A stretch of 64,000 bases of DNA, taken from NCBI GenBank assembly GCA_001574975.1, contig KQ965745.1, positions 434,001 through 498,000 of the forward strand. Reading direction: 5' to 3'. This DNA comes from Gonapodya prolifera JEL478 (Eukaryota; Monoblepharomycota; Monoblepharidomycetes; Monoblepharidales; Gonapodyaceae). Positions 1-11,556 of the stretch are shown here, piece by piece. A program made the position numbers and the translations under genes. Numbering within the stretch: the stretch's first letter is position 1; every line of letters starts with the position of its first letter. The notes under the pieces were generated by a model, which saw only the letters and a program-made list of their open reading frames with translations, was not told the origin of the DNA and ran no database searches.

Positions 1-1
1 G

Positions 2-3000
2 CTCCACACCAGCACGCCGGTTGCGGGGCCGGCATGGGGACAGACCGGCGCAAGGGGTCCCGGGGAGAATGGCTTGGTGGATCAGGGCGGAAGGTGGACT
101 GTTGATGAAGCAAAAGATGAGATGGGGATGCCAAAGGGAAACTCTGCGCAACTCCAGATGGCTGGAATGAGTGGGCCTCACACAGTGTCACCGTCACGTG
201 CGATGGTGGGCGGCGCTTCTCAGTCAGAGGCGATGCCCAACGGACTCGAGTCGGCGCTGGTGCAGGAGCAGACTCGAGAGACAGTGGCTGGGAGAAGAAC
301 GTCTTTGGGTGCTCAAGGAGGAGCACTTGGGAAGGCTGAGATGGTGCCGAGGAACGGGATTGCACCAGACGAAGATTCGGGAACTACACCACGTTATATC
401 GGCGGCGTTCCCAACGGGTCTGCTTCGGTCTCGTCCCCGCCAACCCGCCCAACTCCTCTCTTGAATGGTACGTGGAGGGAACCCTCAGTGCGTGCCATGC
501 CCATTCTGGCACCCAGTGTCACTGCTCCATCGAGTGCACCTTCCTCGTCACCGTTGCTCGCCGCGCTGCCTGGGTTCCCGATAGGACTCCCACCCCTCCT
601 AGTCCCGCCTCGGCGGCCACCCTCTGTGCCGCCCGGGGCACAGGGGGGACCGGGAAAACGCTCAGCTCCCCACCCCACACCAGGACCCTCTCCACCCCTC
701 AAGAGGGCCCGGACAGGATCTCCACCAGCCGCCACACCTTCGAGTGTAGTTTATCTGGTAGACTCGGATTCAGGGTCCGACGATGGGCCGCGCTCTCCTC
801 CCCCGAACCCGGCGGTTCTTGTGAGGGCTTTGGTATCGGCCAGGAGGGACAAGTTGAACCGAGTCGGCGCTCGTGGGGTAAAGGCGAACATAAAGAGGAG
901 GCTTGCGACTGTATGGACAGAGGAGAAGGAAGTGGAGGAGGAGATGAGGAGGGACAGAGAGGTTGCGAGGATGCGGGAGGGGGGACGGACCAAGGGTAAG
1001 AAAGTAGAGGCGTCAGGTGGAAATGTCGACCTTGATCTGGAGTGGGACGCGAATGGAAACGGCTATGGCGGCCCAGATGGTGTGGGAATAGAGGGGATCA
1101 ACGCATCTTTTCGCACCCGGGACTCAGCCCCATCTCCCACCCCACTAGTTGGGTCGCAAGGTCCACCCAAAACGGTACCCACCAAAATTCGATCAGAGAC
1201 CCCCAGGAGCGACGTCCGGGCGGGGGCTGGGAGTCCTGCGCCACCAAAGGCTGTGCCAGTTGCCGCGATGGACAACGGAGCGGAAGAGGCTTTGAGAAGG
1301 GATGTGGGAGAGGAAGAATGGGTGGAAATGAGAGAAGGAGAAGGTGGGAGGAGGTGGGACGCGTGGAGAGAAGTGCTTGGAGGAGTTGGAGAGGTGGTGT
1401 CGGAGTGTGAATTATATTTTACCGATTGGACTTCATGCTGACCCATTTTTTGGATTTGCAGGCATCGCTTCAGCTTACCTCCGTCCGTACCGGTCGGGCT
1501 AACGTCCTTCGCCGCCTTTCGCAGCAATCCGTGCATACATATCGTCGGTGGGGGGCGCGGTTGGCACGTAGTTCCGTGTCGGCCACGGCCGCTCGGTCCC
1601 GTAAGATTGTTCGGGAGCTGGCATCGTTTTGGAGGCGCAACGAGAGGGAGGAGCGTGACAGGCAGAAGAGGGCAGAAAGGGAGGCTGTGGAGAGGAGGAG
1701 GAAAGAGGAGGAGGAAAGGGAGGCTAAGAGGGCGGGGAGGAAGTTGGAATTTTTGATCAGGCAAACGGAGCTGTACAGTCACTTTGTGGCGAAGAAAAGG
1801 GGTGTGTCTGGTGGAGCCGAAAGTGCCGAGCCTGCCGGACCCGTGGCTATTGCCGGTGGGAAAGGTTCTGCAGGATCTGTCGGGGCACCGGCATTTGCCA
1901 CAGGTGCGTCCGCCTCCTCCTCTGCGCAGCCATCAGCAGGCGGAAACTCTGGTGCACTGGACTTCGACACGGCTTCGGACGACCATCTTGCCGAGCGTGC
2001 CGAATCAGAGGCTAAGGCCGCTGCAGCGCGGACTCTACGGGCAGCGCAGATGTTTGACGAGGACCATAGGAAGCAGCAGAGAGAAGCCGAGGCTCAGCTG
2101 GCGGCGGACGCGGAAATGGCGTCGAGCGATGAGGATGAGGAAGAGAAAGACAGGAAAGGAGCAGTTTCCGGGGGCGCGACACTGGCTGACGCGGTGGATG
2201 CGGTGGGGTTCGGCTCAGATGGGAGTGCGGGCATGGGTGGAGGGGAGGACGTTCCACAGCCGCGGATGCTGACCGTACAGCTGAAACCGTACCAGCTCAA
2301 GGGATTGAATTGGCTAGTGAACCTTTATGAGCAAGGGATTAATGGGATTCTCGCAGACGAGATGGTAAGTTTTTTGTTCTGGAGATGACGTTTCTTATCG
2401 TCTCCATGGTTAATCTTTTCCTGATCGCTTTACCAAGGGTCTTGGAAAGACGATTCAGTCAATCTCTCTTATGGCTTACCTAGCCGAAACCCACGACATC
2501 TGGGGCCCCTTCCTTGTTGTTGCTCCTGTTTCAACTTTGCACAACTGGCAACAGGAGATTTCTCGGTTTGTTCCTTCACTGCGAGTGCTCCCATACTGGG
2601 GCAACGCCAACGACCGCAAGGTGTTGCGGCAATTTTGGCAGAGAAAGAAATTGAGGACAAGAGATGCGCCTTTTCACGTGTTGGTTACGAGCTATCAGTT
2701 GATTTTGACCGATGAGACGTACTTTCAGAAGCTCAAGGTGAGGACGAATGAAGTGCGAATGCGGAGTATCGAATTCCATACGTTTCCAACTTGCAGTGGC
2801 AGTACTTGATTTTGGACGAAGCACAGGCCATCAAAAGCTCCTCAAGCTTGAGATGGAACGTGTTACTGAAGTTTAACTGTCGAAATCGTCTTTTGCTAAC
2901 GGGAACTCCGATCCAGGTTTGTAACATTAGTTGCGATTGTCTTCAAGCGTCGTAACTGAAGCATCCACGTAAATTCTGACCAAAAGAACTCCATGCAAGA

Positions 3001-5098
3001 ACTTTGGGCATTGCTTCATTTTATCATGCCCACGTTCTTTGATTCTCACACAGAGTTTTCGGAATGGTTCTCCAAAGACATCGAGGCGCACTCGAAGGAC
3101 TCCAAGGCGTCCCTGAACGCTGACCAACTTCGGCGGCTCCACATGATTCTGCGACCTTTCATGCTCCGACGAATCAAGCGTGATGTTGAAACAGAGCTCG
3201 GGGAAAAAGTGGAGCGGGATGTGCTGTGTCCCATGACGTTGAGGCAGAAGCGGATGTACGAAGGGCTGCGAGAGAAAATATCGCTCCAGGAGTTGCTCCA
3301 AAAGGCGGAACTGAACGAAAAGGATGTGGTTTCGAGCCTCATGAACATTGTTATGCAGCTCCGGAAGGTGTGCAATCACCCAGAGCTATTTGCGAGGGCT
3401 GAGGTCCGGAGTCCATTTCAAGTTTGCGTTGGTTCGGGAAGGCTCGCGACACCAGCGGTGGGGAGGGGCGGCGACATCGAGTATTGGGTCAACGAGGCTC
3501 CCGAGAGTCCGATTCGAATATTGGCCCCAAGAATCCTGTACGATGAAGGCCTTCTCACACTGGCTGCTGAAGACGGACAGCGGATGAAAAGCCTGTCGTT
3601 TGGGGTTGCCGACCATCTTCGAAATATTTGGAGACCTGAGTATATCGCGGAAACGCTCAAGTGCGGAACACCATATGGTAAGGAGCTCGGTGTTGAGCTG
3701 CCGTCGATGAATCACGTTGAAGACGTATCCTTTTCTCACAGGAGCATTCGATTTTTCTCGTGTTCTTGGCGTTTCACCCGAAGACATTTCGGAGCTCACC
3801 ATTGGAACGCCTGCTCAACGAGCTGTGCGGAGCCTCTTGCTTGCCGCCAAAGTCAAGCCGAATCCTCTTCATCGTAGCACCGATTCTCTGCGGCATTTCA
3901 TTTTGCAGAGCCCTTTGGATGACAGATTTGGATCGACGTCGAATGTTCTTGGGGCTCTTGCAACTATAGGGTCCGAAATCTCAACGTATTCTATTCTTCG
4001 TCGACGGCCAGTGTTTATGCCAGCAGTAAGTGATTGGAGATATCTTTAGAATATTGTGGATTTTAATCTATGTTTGCGTCCTAGGTACTGGCCCCTCCTC
4101 CGACAATTGATATTTCATCATACCGTTTTGCGGCCCATCACCGTGCGGCACTCCAGGCGTCCAACGTTCGCGCTCTTCTCTTCGACTCTTCTTGGCTTCC
4201 CGGTGTGTCCCCTATCTTGGATGAGAACCTCGCTGAGATCCGGGAGCAGTCTGGGCTAAGACTGGAAGCAGGATCAAAGCAGGGATTTACGAACGTTTGG
4301 ATTCCAAGTGAGTGATGGGCGCGCTTCATGTCCTTGCCACATTCTTATGGAAACTTTCTCAAAAAATAATCAGACCCCATCAAAATTGTGACAGACAGCG
4401 CGAAAATGCAGGAGATTGATCCTCTTTTGGCGCGGCTGAAATCCGAGGGCCACCGTGTGCTGATCTTTTTCCAAATGACCAAGATGATCGATTTGTTTGA
4501 AGAGTACTGCAGCTATCGTAACTACAGGTACCTGCGGCTGGATGGATCCACCGCGATCACGGACCGCAATGCGATGGTTGTCGACTGGCAAACAAAGTGA
4601 GACTGATTTCTGTTCCCAGGCAGGCTTCGCATTTTGTGCTGATGTTCTCAATGTCTTAGGCCGGAGCACTTCATATTCTTGTTGAGTACCCGAGCTGGCG
4701 GTTTGGGCATCAACCTTACTGCCGCAGATACTGTGATATTCTATGACTCTGATTGGAACCCGACGGTTGACCAACAAGCCATGGACCGTTGCCACCGTCT
4801 CGGTCAAACCAAAACGGTCACGGTGTACCGTCTCATCACCAGGGGAACGATAGAAGAGCGGATCCAAATTCGCACAAAGCAAAAGACTCAGGTGCAGAAG
4901 GTCGTGATCAGCGGAGGTGAATTCGAGGGAACCGTGGAGTTCAAGCCGCGGGAAATTGCGTCCCTTCTCATGGATGACGGAGAAATGGACACGTCAGTGC
5001 TCGGCGCGGCGGCCGACCCCCAGACAATCAAGTCCCAACTTTTGGGCATGCCCTCGAAACCGAAGCGAGGACGTCCGAGGAAGAATGAGGAGGGCTGA
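2..5098 (+). CDS. INO80: INO80 chromatin-remodelling ATPase (5' end beyond window)
   Basis: This is the Snf2-family motor of the INO80 complex, which slides and edits nucleosomes in the nucleus. The frame is open from base 2 with no convincing start, so the N-terminus lies outside. Nine exons are joined across introns 1394 or 1397-1461, 2365-2437, 2738-2796, 2917-2986, 3678-3741, 4026-4084, 4308-4373 and 4597-4659, giving 1524 visible residues. A Pro/Ser-rich N-terminal region is followed by a DBINO-like basic coiled stretch (about 1462-1800). The helicase then shows GLGKT split by an intron, the DEAQ Walker B box typical of INO80, LLTGTPIQ, and the lobe 2 motifs [11 protein letters not shown] and DRCHRLGQT. 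The long spacer between lobes (3380-4380) is an INO80 hallmark. The protein ends in a basic KRGRPRK tail. The exact first splice donor is uncertain. Confidence 0.95.
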
Positions 5099-5560
5099 GA
5101 AAAGTTTGCAGTTTAGTTATGGGCATCGTATTTTCATCCATTTTGTACCATTCCCGTGCACATACATTTAAACATTCGTTACCGTTTGTTTTGAAGAAGA
5201 TTGCTCAGATTTTATCAGAGAAAATGTCCAATGCACGTGGTGTGAGATCGGGGGGGGGGGGGATGAAACCATCGTCGTTATCACATGATGTGCAAGCTGG
5301 TAAACCCAACCACGAATTGCAAAATAAAAATCTGTTAAAGATGAACAATCGAAAACTGATTCCAACTCATATGCCAATACAAACCAAAACGCCTCGACAA
5401 CAAAATTCAATACTTTCGCAAGAACAACTTCAACTTATCCAACGCATCCAACGTCTCGCAATGCGTGGACTCATCCATCTTCATCAGGTAGTATTCCTTA
5501 TAAATTGGTCCTGGCAAACAAACGAACGAAATGCATCAGTTTCTTCAATTCCCGCACGCA
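5099..5560. other. Convergent intergenic region
   Basis: This stretch lies between the tail-to-tail INO80 and glutamine synthetase genes and should hold both 3' UTRs. It is AT-richer than the genes and contains a G-run near 5251-5260. Frames crossing it show no recognisable protein. Confidence 0.6.
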
Positions 5561-8051
5561 CTAGCCCAACACAGACGTACCAAGCACCTCCTTCAAATAT
5601 TCGTCCCCCTCCAAACACTTCAACGCCTCTTTCAAGCTTGTCGGGAGTCTCGCCGCGCCCGTCGCTTTGACTTCCTCGGGGGACAGTTTTTCGGGCTCCT
5701 TTTCAACGGGGTCGGGAAGCGGGAGTTTGCGCCGGATCCCGTCCATGCCGGCGGCAATAATGCACCCGATGGAGAGGTATGGATTTGAGGTGTGCTTTGC
5801 GATACCCAGAATGTAGGAGCTTGGATGTTTATGAAGGCCACGGTGCGAAATGCAGAGACTCTCACGTCCTGGACTTTAAATTCGACGTCGCGGGCTGTTC
5901 CGTGCGGGACTTGAAGTTGCAGTCTTAGCGCACACATTCTAGTGTCGCAGATCAACATTTGAAAAAGCTCAGTGTTTGGAGCGAGTAAGGTTATCACGAC
6001 ACGACGCACGACGCACCTATTCTCCACTCCCCACCCCTTGAAGCACCCGCTCCAATTCCCGGGCACGGCGCGGTCGTAGCTCATCTCAGTCGGCATCACG
6101 ACCGCGCACAGGCCGGTGAGGTGGTCCAGGATCCCGGCCATGAAGTGCTGCCCGAGCTCGGAGATGCCGAATTTGCCCGAGGGGGACGGGAAGACGTTGG
6201 TGTTGCTGGTGGGGTCTAGGAAGGATATGTGGATGTGGGAGCCTGCGGTGGTGGGATGACGGTGCGAGACTGTGTTTTTTCACACACGCAAGCGCAAAAA
6301 CCGCTCAGGGACGCAACGCACCGTTCCCAAACGTATCCAAAAACGGCTTTGGGCTCAACGTCGCCTTGGTGCCAAACTGCACCTCGGGCACGGCCCTGAT
6401 ACACTCCCTCGTGTACACCATATTATCAGCCGTGGTCATCGCGTCCTTGTGCAGGATCGAGAGCTCGAATTGCGATGGTGCGCCCTCGGATTGGAAGTGT
6501 TGCGGGTTCAGACCGGCGGTTTCGAGGGAGGCGTTGATGGCGTCGAGGATTTGGGAGACCTTGCCGCCGTGGGACCGGAAGGCAGCAAATTCTTGGGCGG
6601 AGGAGGTGTGGTATTTCGTGGGGACGCCCTTGTCCTACGGTGGGTGAAGGGGGATTGGGATGAGGTCATTTGTCGCACATGGACCTCGACACACGCGCCG
6701 TGCTGAACCACTCCCGCTTCTCGCAAGATATCTCGCTTCGGGCGGACTCGGGTCACTCGATGCACGCTCCGTGATGAGTATTCCGCTCCACGCTCCGGGA
6801 AAAGTTTGCATCAGTAAGCGCCGGACGCCACTTAGGCCTCGAAGTCCTCGCTCCGCTCCCCTCGCACTGCTTCGTCTTGCACCACGAACCCCCCCCCCCC
6901 CCCCCCCAAACTCACATCCTCCCTCCACAAAAAAAACTCAAACTCTGGCCCAACCACCACCTCGCACCCCGTCAACTCTCTAAACTCATCGAGCTGCTTC
7001 TTGAGGAACGACCGCGCGTCGTACGCCCACGGTGTGATCCCGTCGGAAGAGTATTGGTAGGCCATACAGAGTGCGTGGCCGGGGAGCCATGGCCTGTGGG
7101 AAGGGGGGGAATGAAGGAGGGGAAAACGGGGCAAAAAGCGGAAAATGTGAGAACGGAAAGGTTGGAACACACAAATAGATGGATGATAACCAGTCACAGA
7201 CTCTGAGTGCAAGTAAATTGTTTGAATTTATGTCTCGATGTCTCTCCACGCTTGATCACTCGAATTCCGTGGGTTGTCCGCACCCTGCGGGAACATGCGC
7301 TCCGCGCTGTATCACTCGCGCTTCGCGCAGATCATTTGCCTCCATCTGACTGCGCTGTAAAATATCACTACACGAGGTATTCGTCTCCCCTCCGGCGGAC
7401 TCCTCCGTGAGCACTTCGAGCTCAGGCCTCGGTGTCCTTGCTCCGCTCAAACTGCCCGCTCCTCGGACCTCTGGCCTCCGTTGCTCGTCCCGCCCCCGTC
7501 ACTCACACGAGTTTAAGACTTGCCAGATCAAACCTGAAATCAGGCCCCGTAAACACCGAAAAGACAGACCCCTGCGCGACCGTATCCTTGTATAAAAGCA
7601 TTGCCGGAACGGTAAAGTTTGTCTGGGTGCCCGACTTGAGAATGGACAGGAAGCGCGGGACAGTGTATGCGATTGTGCGTGCGACGTTGCCTGTTGTCAA
7701 ACAAACGCGAGAGCTCTGTCACGAGGTGTGAGGTGACCCCCACTAAAAACAACAACGAAACTCACCGTAGTCAACAAGCAGGACATGCACGCCGTGGATG
7801 GAGTGCTGCTTGCACCATTCCTTTGCGCTCGCGATCTGGTCCTTGTCGCACAGCCTGGGGTACGTCTTCGTGGAGTCCCCGTTTGCAGTCGCTGTCGCTG
7901 TCTTTTGCGCAGATGGGGATGGGCCGAAACCCGCTGTTGGGAAACCGCACGCGGGGTCGAGTTTTTTTAGGGTGACGGGTCAGGACTCCACGCAAGCACG
8001 GGCCACGCCACACGCACACGCACCGTCGGATTCGATCAAGTCGACAGTCAT
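5561..8051 (-). CDS. Glutamine synthetase-family ligase
   Basis: The enzyme should form a gamma-glutamyl amide bond using ATP, probably in the cytosol. Eight exons (8024-8051, 7766-7933, 7507-7690, 6916-7093, 6322-6634, 6017-6242, 5866-5938, 5561-5794) sum to exactly 468 codons. Residues 1-115 match the beta-grasp N-domain, with LLVDYGNVART. The catalytic domain shows the metal-binding GPEFEFF (about 177-183), SEGAPSQFELS, NGSHIHIS (about 290), RAVPGNWSG (about 350), ENR, and the C-terminal SNPYLSIGCIIAAGMDGI. The length and divergence resemble the GSI-like, lengsin or gamma-glutamylpolyamine synthetase branches more than eukaryotic GSII (about 360 aa), so the amine substrate is uncertain. 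Introns 6635-6915 and 7094-7506 are unusually long and carry related repeats. The start codon lies in a 28-nt first exon. Confidence 0.9.
6635..6915 (-). repeat. Introner-like repeat C (glutamine synthetase intron)
   Basis: This 281-nt intron in the fourth coding interval carries, in gene sense, GGACTTCGAGGCCT (6834-6847), GCGTCCGGCGC, AGCGGAATACTC and CGGAGCGTGCATCGAGTGAC. All are related to words in four other introns of the window. A run of 19 G (gene sense, 6889-6907) lies just inside the GTGAGT donor. Confidence 0.6.
7094..7506 (-). repeat. Introner-like repeat B (glutamine synthetase intron)
   Basis: This 413-nt intron carries, in gene sense, GGACACCGAGGCCT (7424-7437), GAGTCCGCCGGAGG, GCGCGAAGCGCGAGTGAT and GCGCGGAGCGCATG. 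The repeat fills the donor-proximal half. The acceptor half (about 7094-7240) is ordinary pyrimidine-rich sequence ending CCCACAG. Confidence 0.6.
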
Positions 8052-8764
8052 TGCAGAAAAGACGCGTGTGCAGTGTGCAGTCAGCAGACGCGGTGTTTTT
8101 CTGGACGATCGAGACGCCCGCGGTCGATCGGAGGTACGAGTTGTGATCGCGGGTCGCACCCCGCGGCGAGGGGATGGTTCATCTTTTGGCCGTGAATTCG
8201 GCTGAACGGTGAAACTCGACCGCGCTGCTGCAGACGAAGCATGGGCTTAACAAACGGATGCTGCAATCGTGGATGCCCTGTGTGGAAGCAACGCAAAGGG
8301 CACTTGTGCATCCTGCTTTGATTTGTGACGCTTTCATGTCATGTGTCATGATCAAGTATGTAGCGCCTTCCCCCGTCAATATACTTCGTAATTGTGCCTT
8401 TATCGTGCTCCAACAGTCCATGTTTATGGATTGATGCAACGTGTCACTCGACGGCATGCCCCAAAGGTCGACCGCATGAAGGAGAGTCCAGATAGATTTG
8501 GTCGGCAATAACGTCCAAGTCTGTACAGCCCAGAGGTACCGGTCTTTGCTTGCTGCTGTCATGGAGAAACTCTTCGTTCTCCGTTGTTCAGCTGCACTAC
8601 GGTCGTTCGATTGCGGATGATATGATGAGATTTCGTGTTCCTATTTTTTTTTAAGAAAAAAAAAGAAGCTGCTAAGTATGTTGGTAGTATATGAGAAGAA
8701 AATCAATCTTATTGTTACTCTTGGGTGACTGGGCGTTCGCGCGTCACCAATGATTGTCTCCACT
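8052..8764. other. Upstream region of glutamine synthetase
   Basis: No supported gene is present. A 127-residue minus-strand frame (8179-8562) has neither a recognisable motif nor plausible splice partners. The sequence is mixed, with an A/T-run patch near 8645-8665. It probably includes the glutamine synthetase promoter. Confidence 0.5.
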
Positions 8765-9343
8765 TCACACCACCCGGGGACTTCCAACCATCATGAACCA
8801 CAAGAACTCCCTCGCAACCTCCCTCTGTTCCTTAGTGAAACGACTCTCCTTCGCTGCGTCTGAGACGCCAATGTTGTTGGATCCGCCCTCGACCACCACG
8901 TGATTCTCTTCCACGACCTCCACCACCACCACTTTGGCTGCCTTCTCCTCAACCTGGGCCGTAACAGTTCTCTTCCTTGTGTGTACGACACAGCGGCACG
9001 ATACTGGAGTATCGCCGGGCTTGCGGAGTCCGGTGCCAACAGACTCGAGGACGATCGCGCCAGAGGACAGGTGTGGGGATTTGGCAAGGCGGGTCGTGAG
9101 TTTGTCAATAAGGAGAGAAGCTTGCGGCTTGTCTTATCGGGGAGCTGATAAGGTAGAGGTGCAGATCGGTGATTGGGGAGATGCCGAGAAAGGTGATATG
9201 ACGGAGTAAGAGGAAGGGATGACGAGACGGAGGATGGCGTAGACTGATCGTAGAGCTACAGCTGCCATGATGAAGGCGATGATGGTGATCTCGAGCGAGA
9301 TGAGCGAGGAAAGAGCGATGGAGGATTCGACAACGAAAGACAT
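8765..9343 (-). CDS. Unrecognised small membrane-protein gene, doubtful
   Basis: A minus-strand frame starts with ATG at 9343 (or upstream at 9467 in another frame). It encodes MSFVVESSIALSS followed by a hydrophobic segment around EITIIAFIMAAVALR, consistent with a membrane anchor. The same frame meets a TAA at 9134-9136. It then continues with coding-like sequence (SPHLSSGAIVLESVGTGL, then a Val/Glu-rich stretch, then FTKEQREVAREFLWFMM) to a stop at 8765-8767. Either an unresolved intron removes the stop (a donor near GTAGCT and acceptor TAAG would do so) or the gene is broken. I recognise no family. Confidence 0.35.
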
Positions 9344-9467
9344 CAGGATGTCGGATGTTTGGAATGTGGAGGGGTAATGTTAAAGGAGTGGCAGATGGCG
9401 AATTGGAGGAACTGAATTCCATGCTTTGAGCTGAATAGCTTGTCTCCATGGCTATCGGAGCGGACAT

Positions 9468-11556
9468 TTTAAATGGCGGCCGGAGGTGCCTGGGCCTTGG
9501 CGCTCACAGAAGACCCTTGCGAAGACTCACAAAAATTGAATACATGCACGGTTTGGGAAAGTCGGTCTTGGTGTGTCCAAAATCAACAAAAAACACTGGT
9601 TTCGCGGCCACTGTTGCCTCTCCCACGCGCAGTCCGAAATCACGAATTTGCACGCAGGTTTTGATTTAATACAACAGTAGGCTTCCAGCTTGTTGCCATC
9701 ATTACTTGAAAACAAATGAAGGTACTGCTTTTCGCGTCGTGCGCTCTCTCCGGGTTGCTCGATGGTTTGGTGGTGGACCGTCACCCCCCCGCTTGCGGGG
9801 AGGTACCATACAACGTAGCGCTATCTATCTAGGAGATGATCAACTCCTTTAGTTACTTGCTTACTATAATTAATCCTTGATGTCATCAGATTTTGTGTCT
9901 CTTGCTTGACATGACAAAATACGCCTCCCCATTGCATAAGCGGGTGCGCATAGGCCCGCAAAGAGATTCGCGGTTTCCAGCGATCCCTACTAGCTAGAAT
10001 TCCGAGTTTGCTGGCAGTACATCGACATATATTTCGTGGCCGTGGCAAACATGTTGAAAGGCAATACGCCATACAAGAACCCCATACAAAAAAATTTTGA
10101 GCCGAGAAATAAACAGTCGTACCTCGTGGAATGTGGCTCTTGACTTTGCAAGCACCCCGTATGAAGAAGGAGTGAACTTGCAAAACGCAATCATGGGGTG
10201 CGGCTCACGCTCATGCTCATGGCCCATTGCACTCCGCGATAGGAATATTGCAGAGTGTCACAACTTCTCCCACCGTTGCACAAGTACTTGCGTCCAGATT
10301 CCAATTGTCACCATTTCTGCTTTGCAATTTGAGGGAGGGTGACAGAGTGCCTCTCTCAACGCCGTCCACCACGTTTCAAACCCCAAAGTGGGGAACTTTG
10401 CATTATCTGTGCATCCGTGTGAAGAAACCCGGAAGTTGTGATATACGCTCCTGGAGTGACCACAAAATGCATATCGCACTTTCCCGAATTTTTCTCAAAT
10501 GCTTTGGCACACGTACTTGTGTGACTGTGTCGGGACTCCAATCGTTGCCAAGATGGATTTCGAATGGTGGTAGCGTTGACAGAATGCCTCGATCAACGCC
10601 GTCCACACGTTTCGAAGCCCATATTTGCGACCATTGCACTATCACTGACTCAGTCCACGGAGACGTCACGTATCCGGGTTTTGCGGCGCTCATCATTCAA
10701 AGGAGTCGATGCGGTCATTACCACGACGGGCAGTCGCGCCACCTGTTATCAACCAGCAGTAATTATGGTGAGCAGTCTCATGTCCGGTTTTCAGCGAGCC
10801 AAACGCGAAAAGTGTGTCAAAGGGCGACACCTCCAGTCCAGGACTGGTTTTTATCAGCCTCTTGATCGCCGAAAACGTTTCTTGCAAAATCAGGCTGGAG
10901 CATTGAAGGCGTTCGAACCGATGGTTGGGATCGTGTTTCCTTCTGCCAAACAAACCCGCCCCCTGGTTCAAAGAGGTCCCCGGTTCGTGCGATGGATGTG
11001 AGGGTGTGACACGTGTACGTGGGTAGGCTCTTTGGTTTCCAGGAAAGGGGACAGGGGATATGAGAGAGCAGACAAGGGTGTGTCGTGGATTCGAGAATAG
11101 TTGAAACCAAGGGAGGGAGGACATGGTGCCGGTGAGTTGGACGATCGGTGCAGGCACGGGAGGGGCAATCGCGATCGCGTTTGCCTTGTGTTGAAGTGCG
11201 GGTGAAGTGGAAAGAATTTTGTGGGGTCTCTCCCGCTTCCCCATTCGAAGGTCACGTGACGAGTCGACCGCGATCTTGCGGGGCCCATCTTGCGTGCACG
11301 GATTGTCTCATTGGCAAAAGGATGAAAATTAAATTCAAGTCTTACAGTCTGTGTGTTCGCCACCATGTGTCCACTGCACTCGACCTCTCCAACCACTCCG
11401 AAGTCCGACACTATACTCCAACACCACCCCTTCTCCTGGAATGCGATTATGGGGAGAAGGCTCTTCGCATTTGATTCGCATCGATATAGAAATAGTGTGC
11501 GTTCATCTAATAACAAGAAGCGCTCTAAACTATGGTTTCACACCCTTCGAGTCGAG
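9468..11556. other. Long apparently non-coding region
   Basis: About 2.1 kb with only short, mutually overlapping frames lacking motifs or homology-like patterns. It contains the degenerate tandem repeat at 10262-10735. The distal part abuts the 3' end of the MFS gene. Confidence 0.5.
10262..10735. repeat. Degenerate two-copy tandem repeat, about 236 bp period
   Basis: Two neighbouring copies share collinear words. GACAGAGTGCCTC followed by TCAACGCCGTCCAC near 10342 matches GACAGAATGCCTC followed by TCAACGCCGTCCAC near 10577. GTACTTGCGT near 10281 and GTACTTGTGT near 10513 mark the upstream side. GCATTATC near 10398 and GCACTATC near 10634 mark the downstream side. The offset is 232-236 bases throughout. 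Neither copy has a sustained reading frame. Confidence 0.55.

Noticed and set aside
3718-3880. Apparent frameshift in INO80 (frame running on to a stop near 3877)
   Set aside because: A 64-nt intron, 3678-3741 with GTAAGG donor and CACAG acceptor, restores [16 protein letters not shown] in frame.
10227-10865. Plus-strand 212-codon frame across the 236-bp repeats
   Set aside because: The repeat copies do not preserve this frame relative to each other, so it is not the selected reading.
10693-11244. Minus-strand 183-codon frame in the non-coding region
   Set aside because: No ordered domain, competing frames on both strands, and no splice partners.
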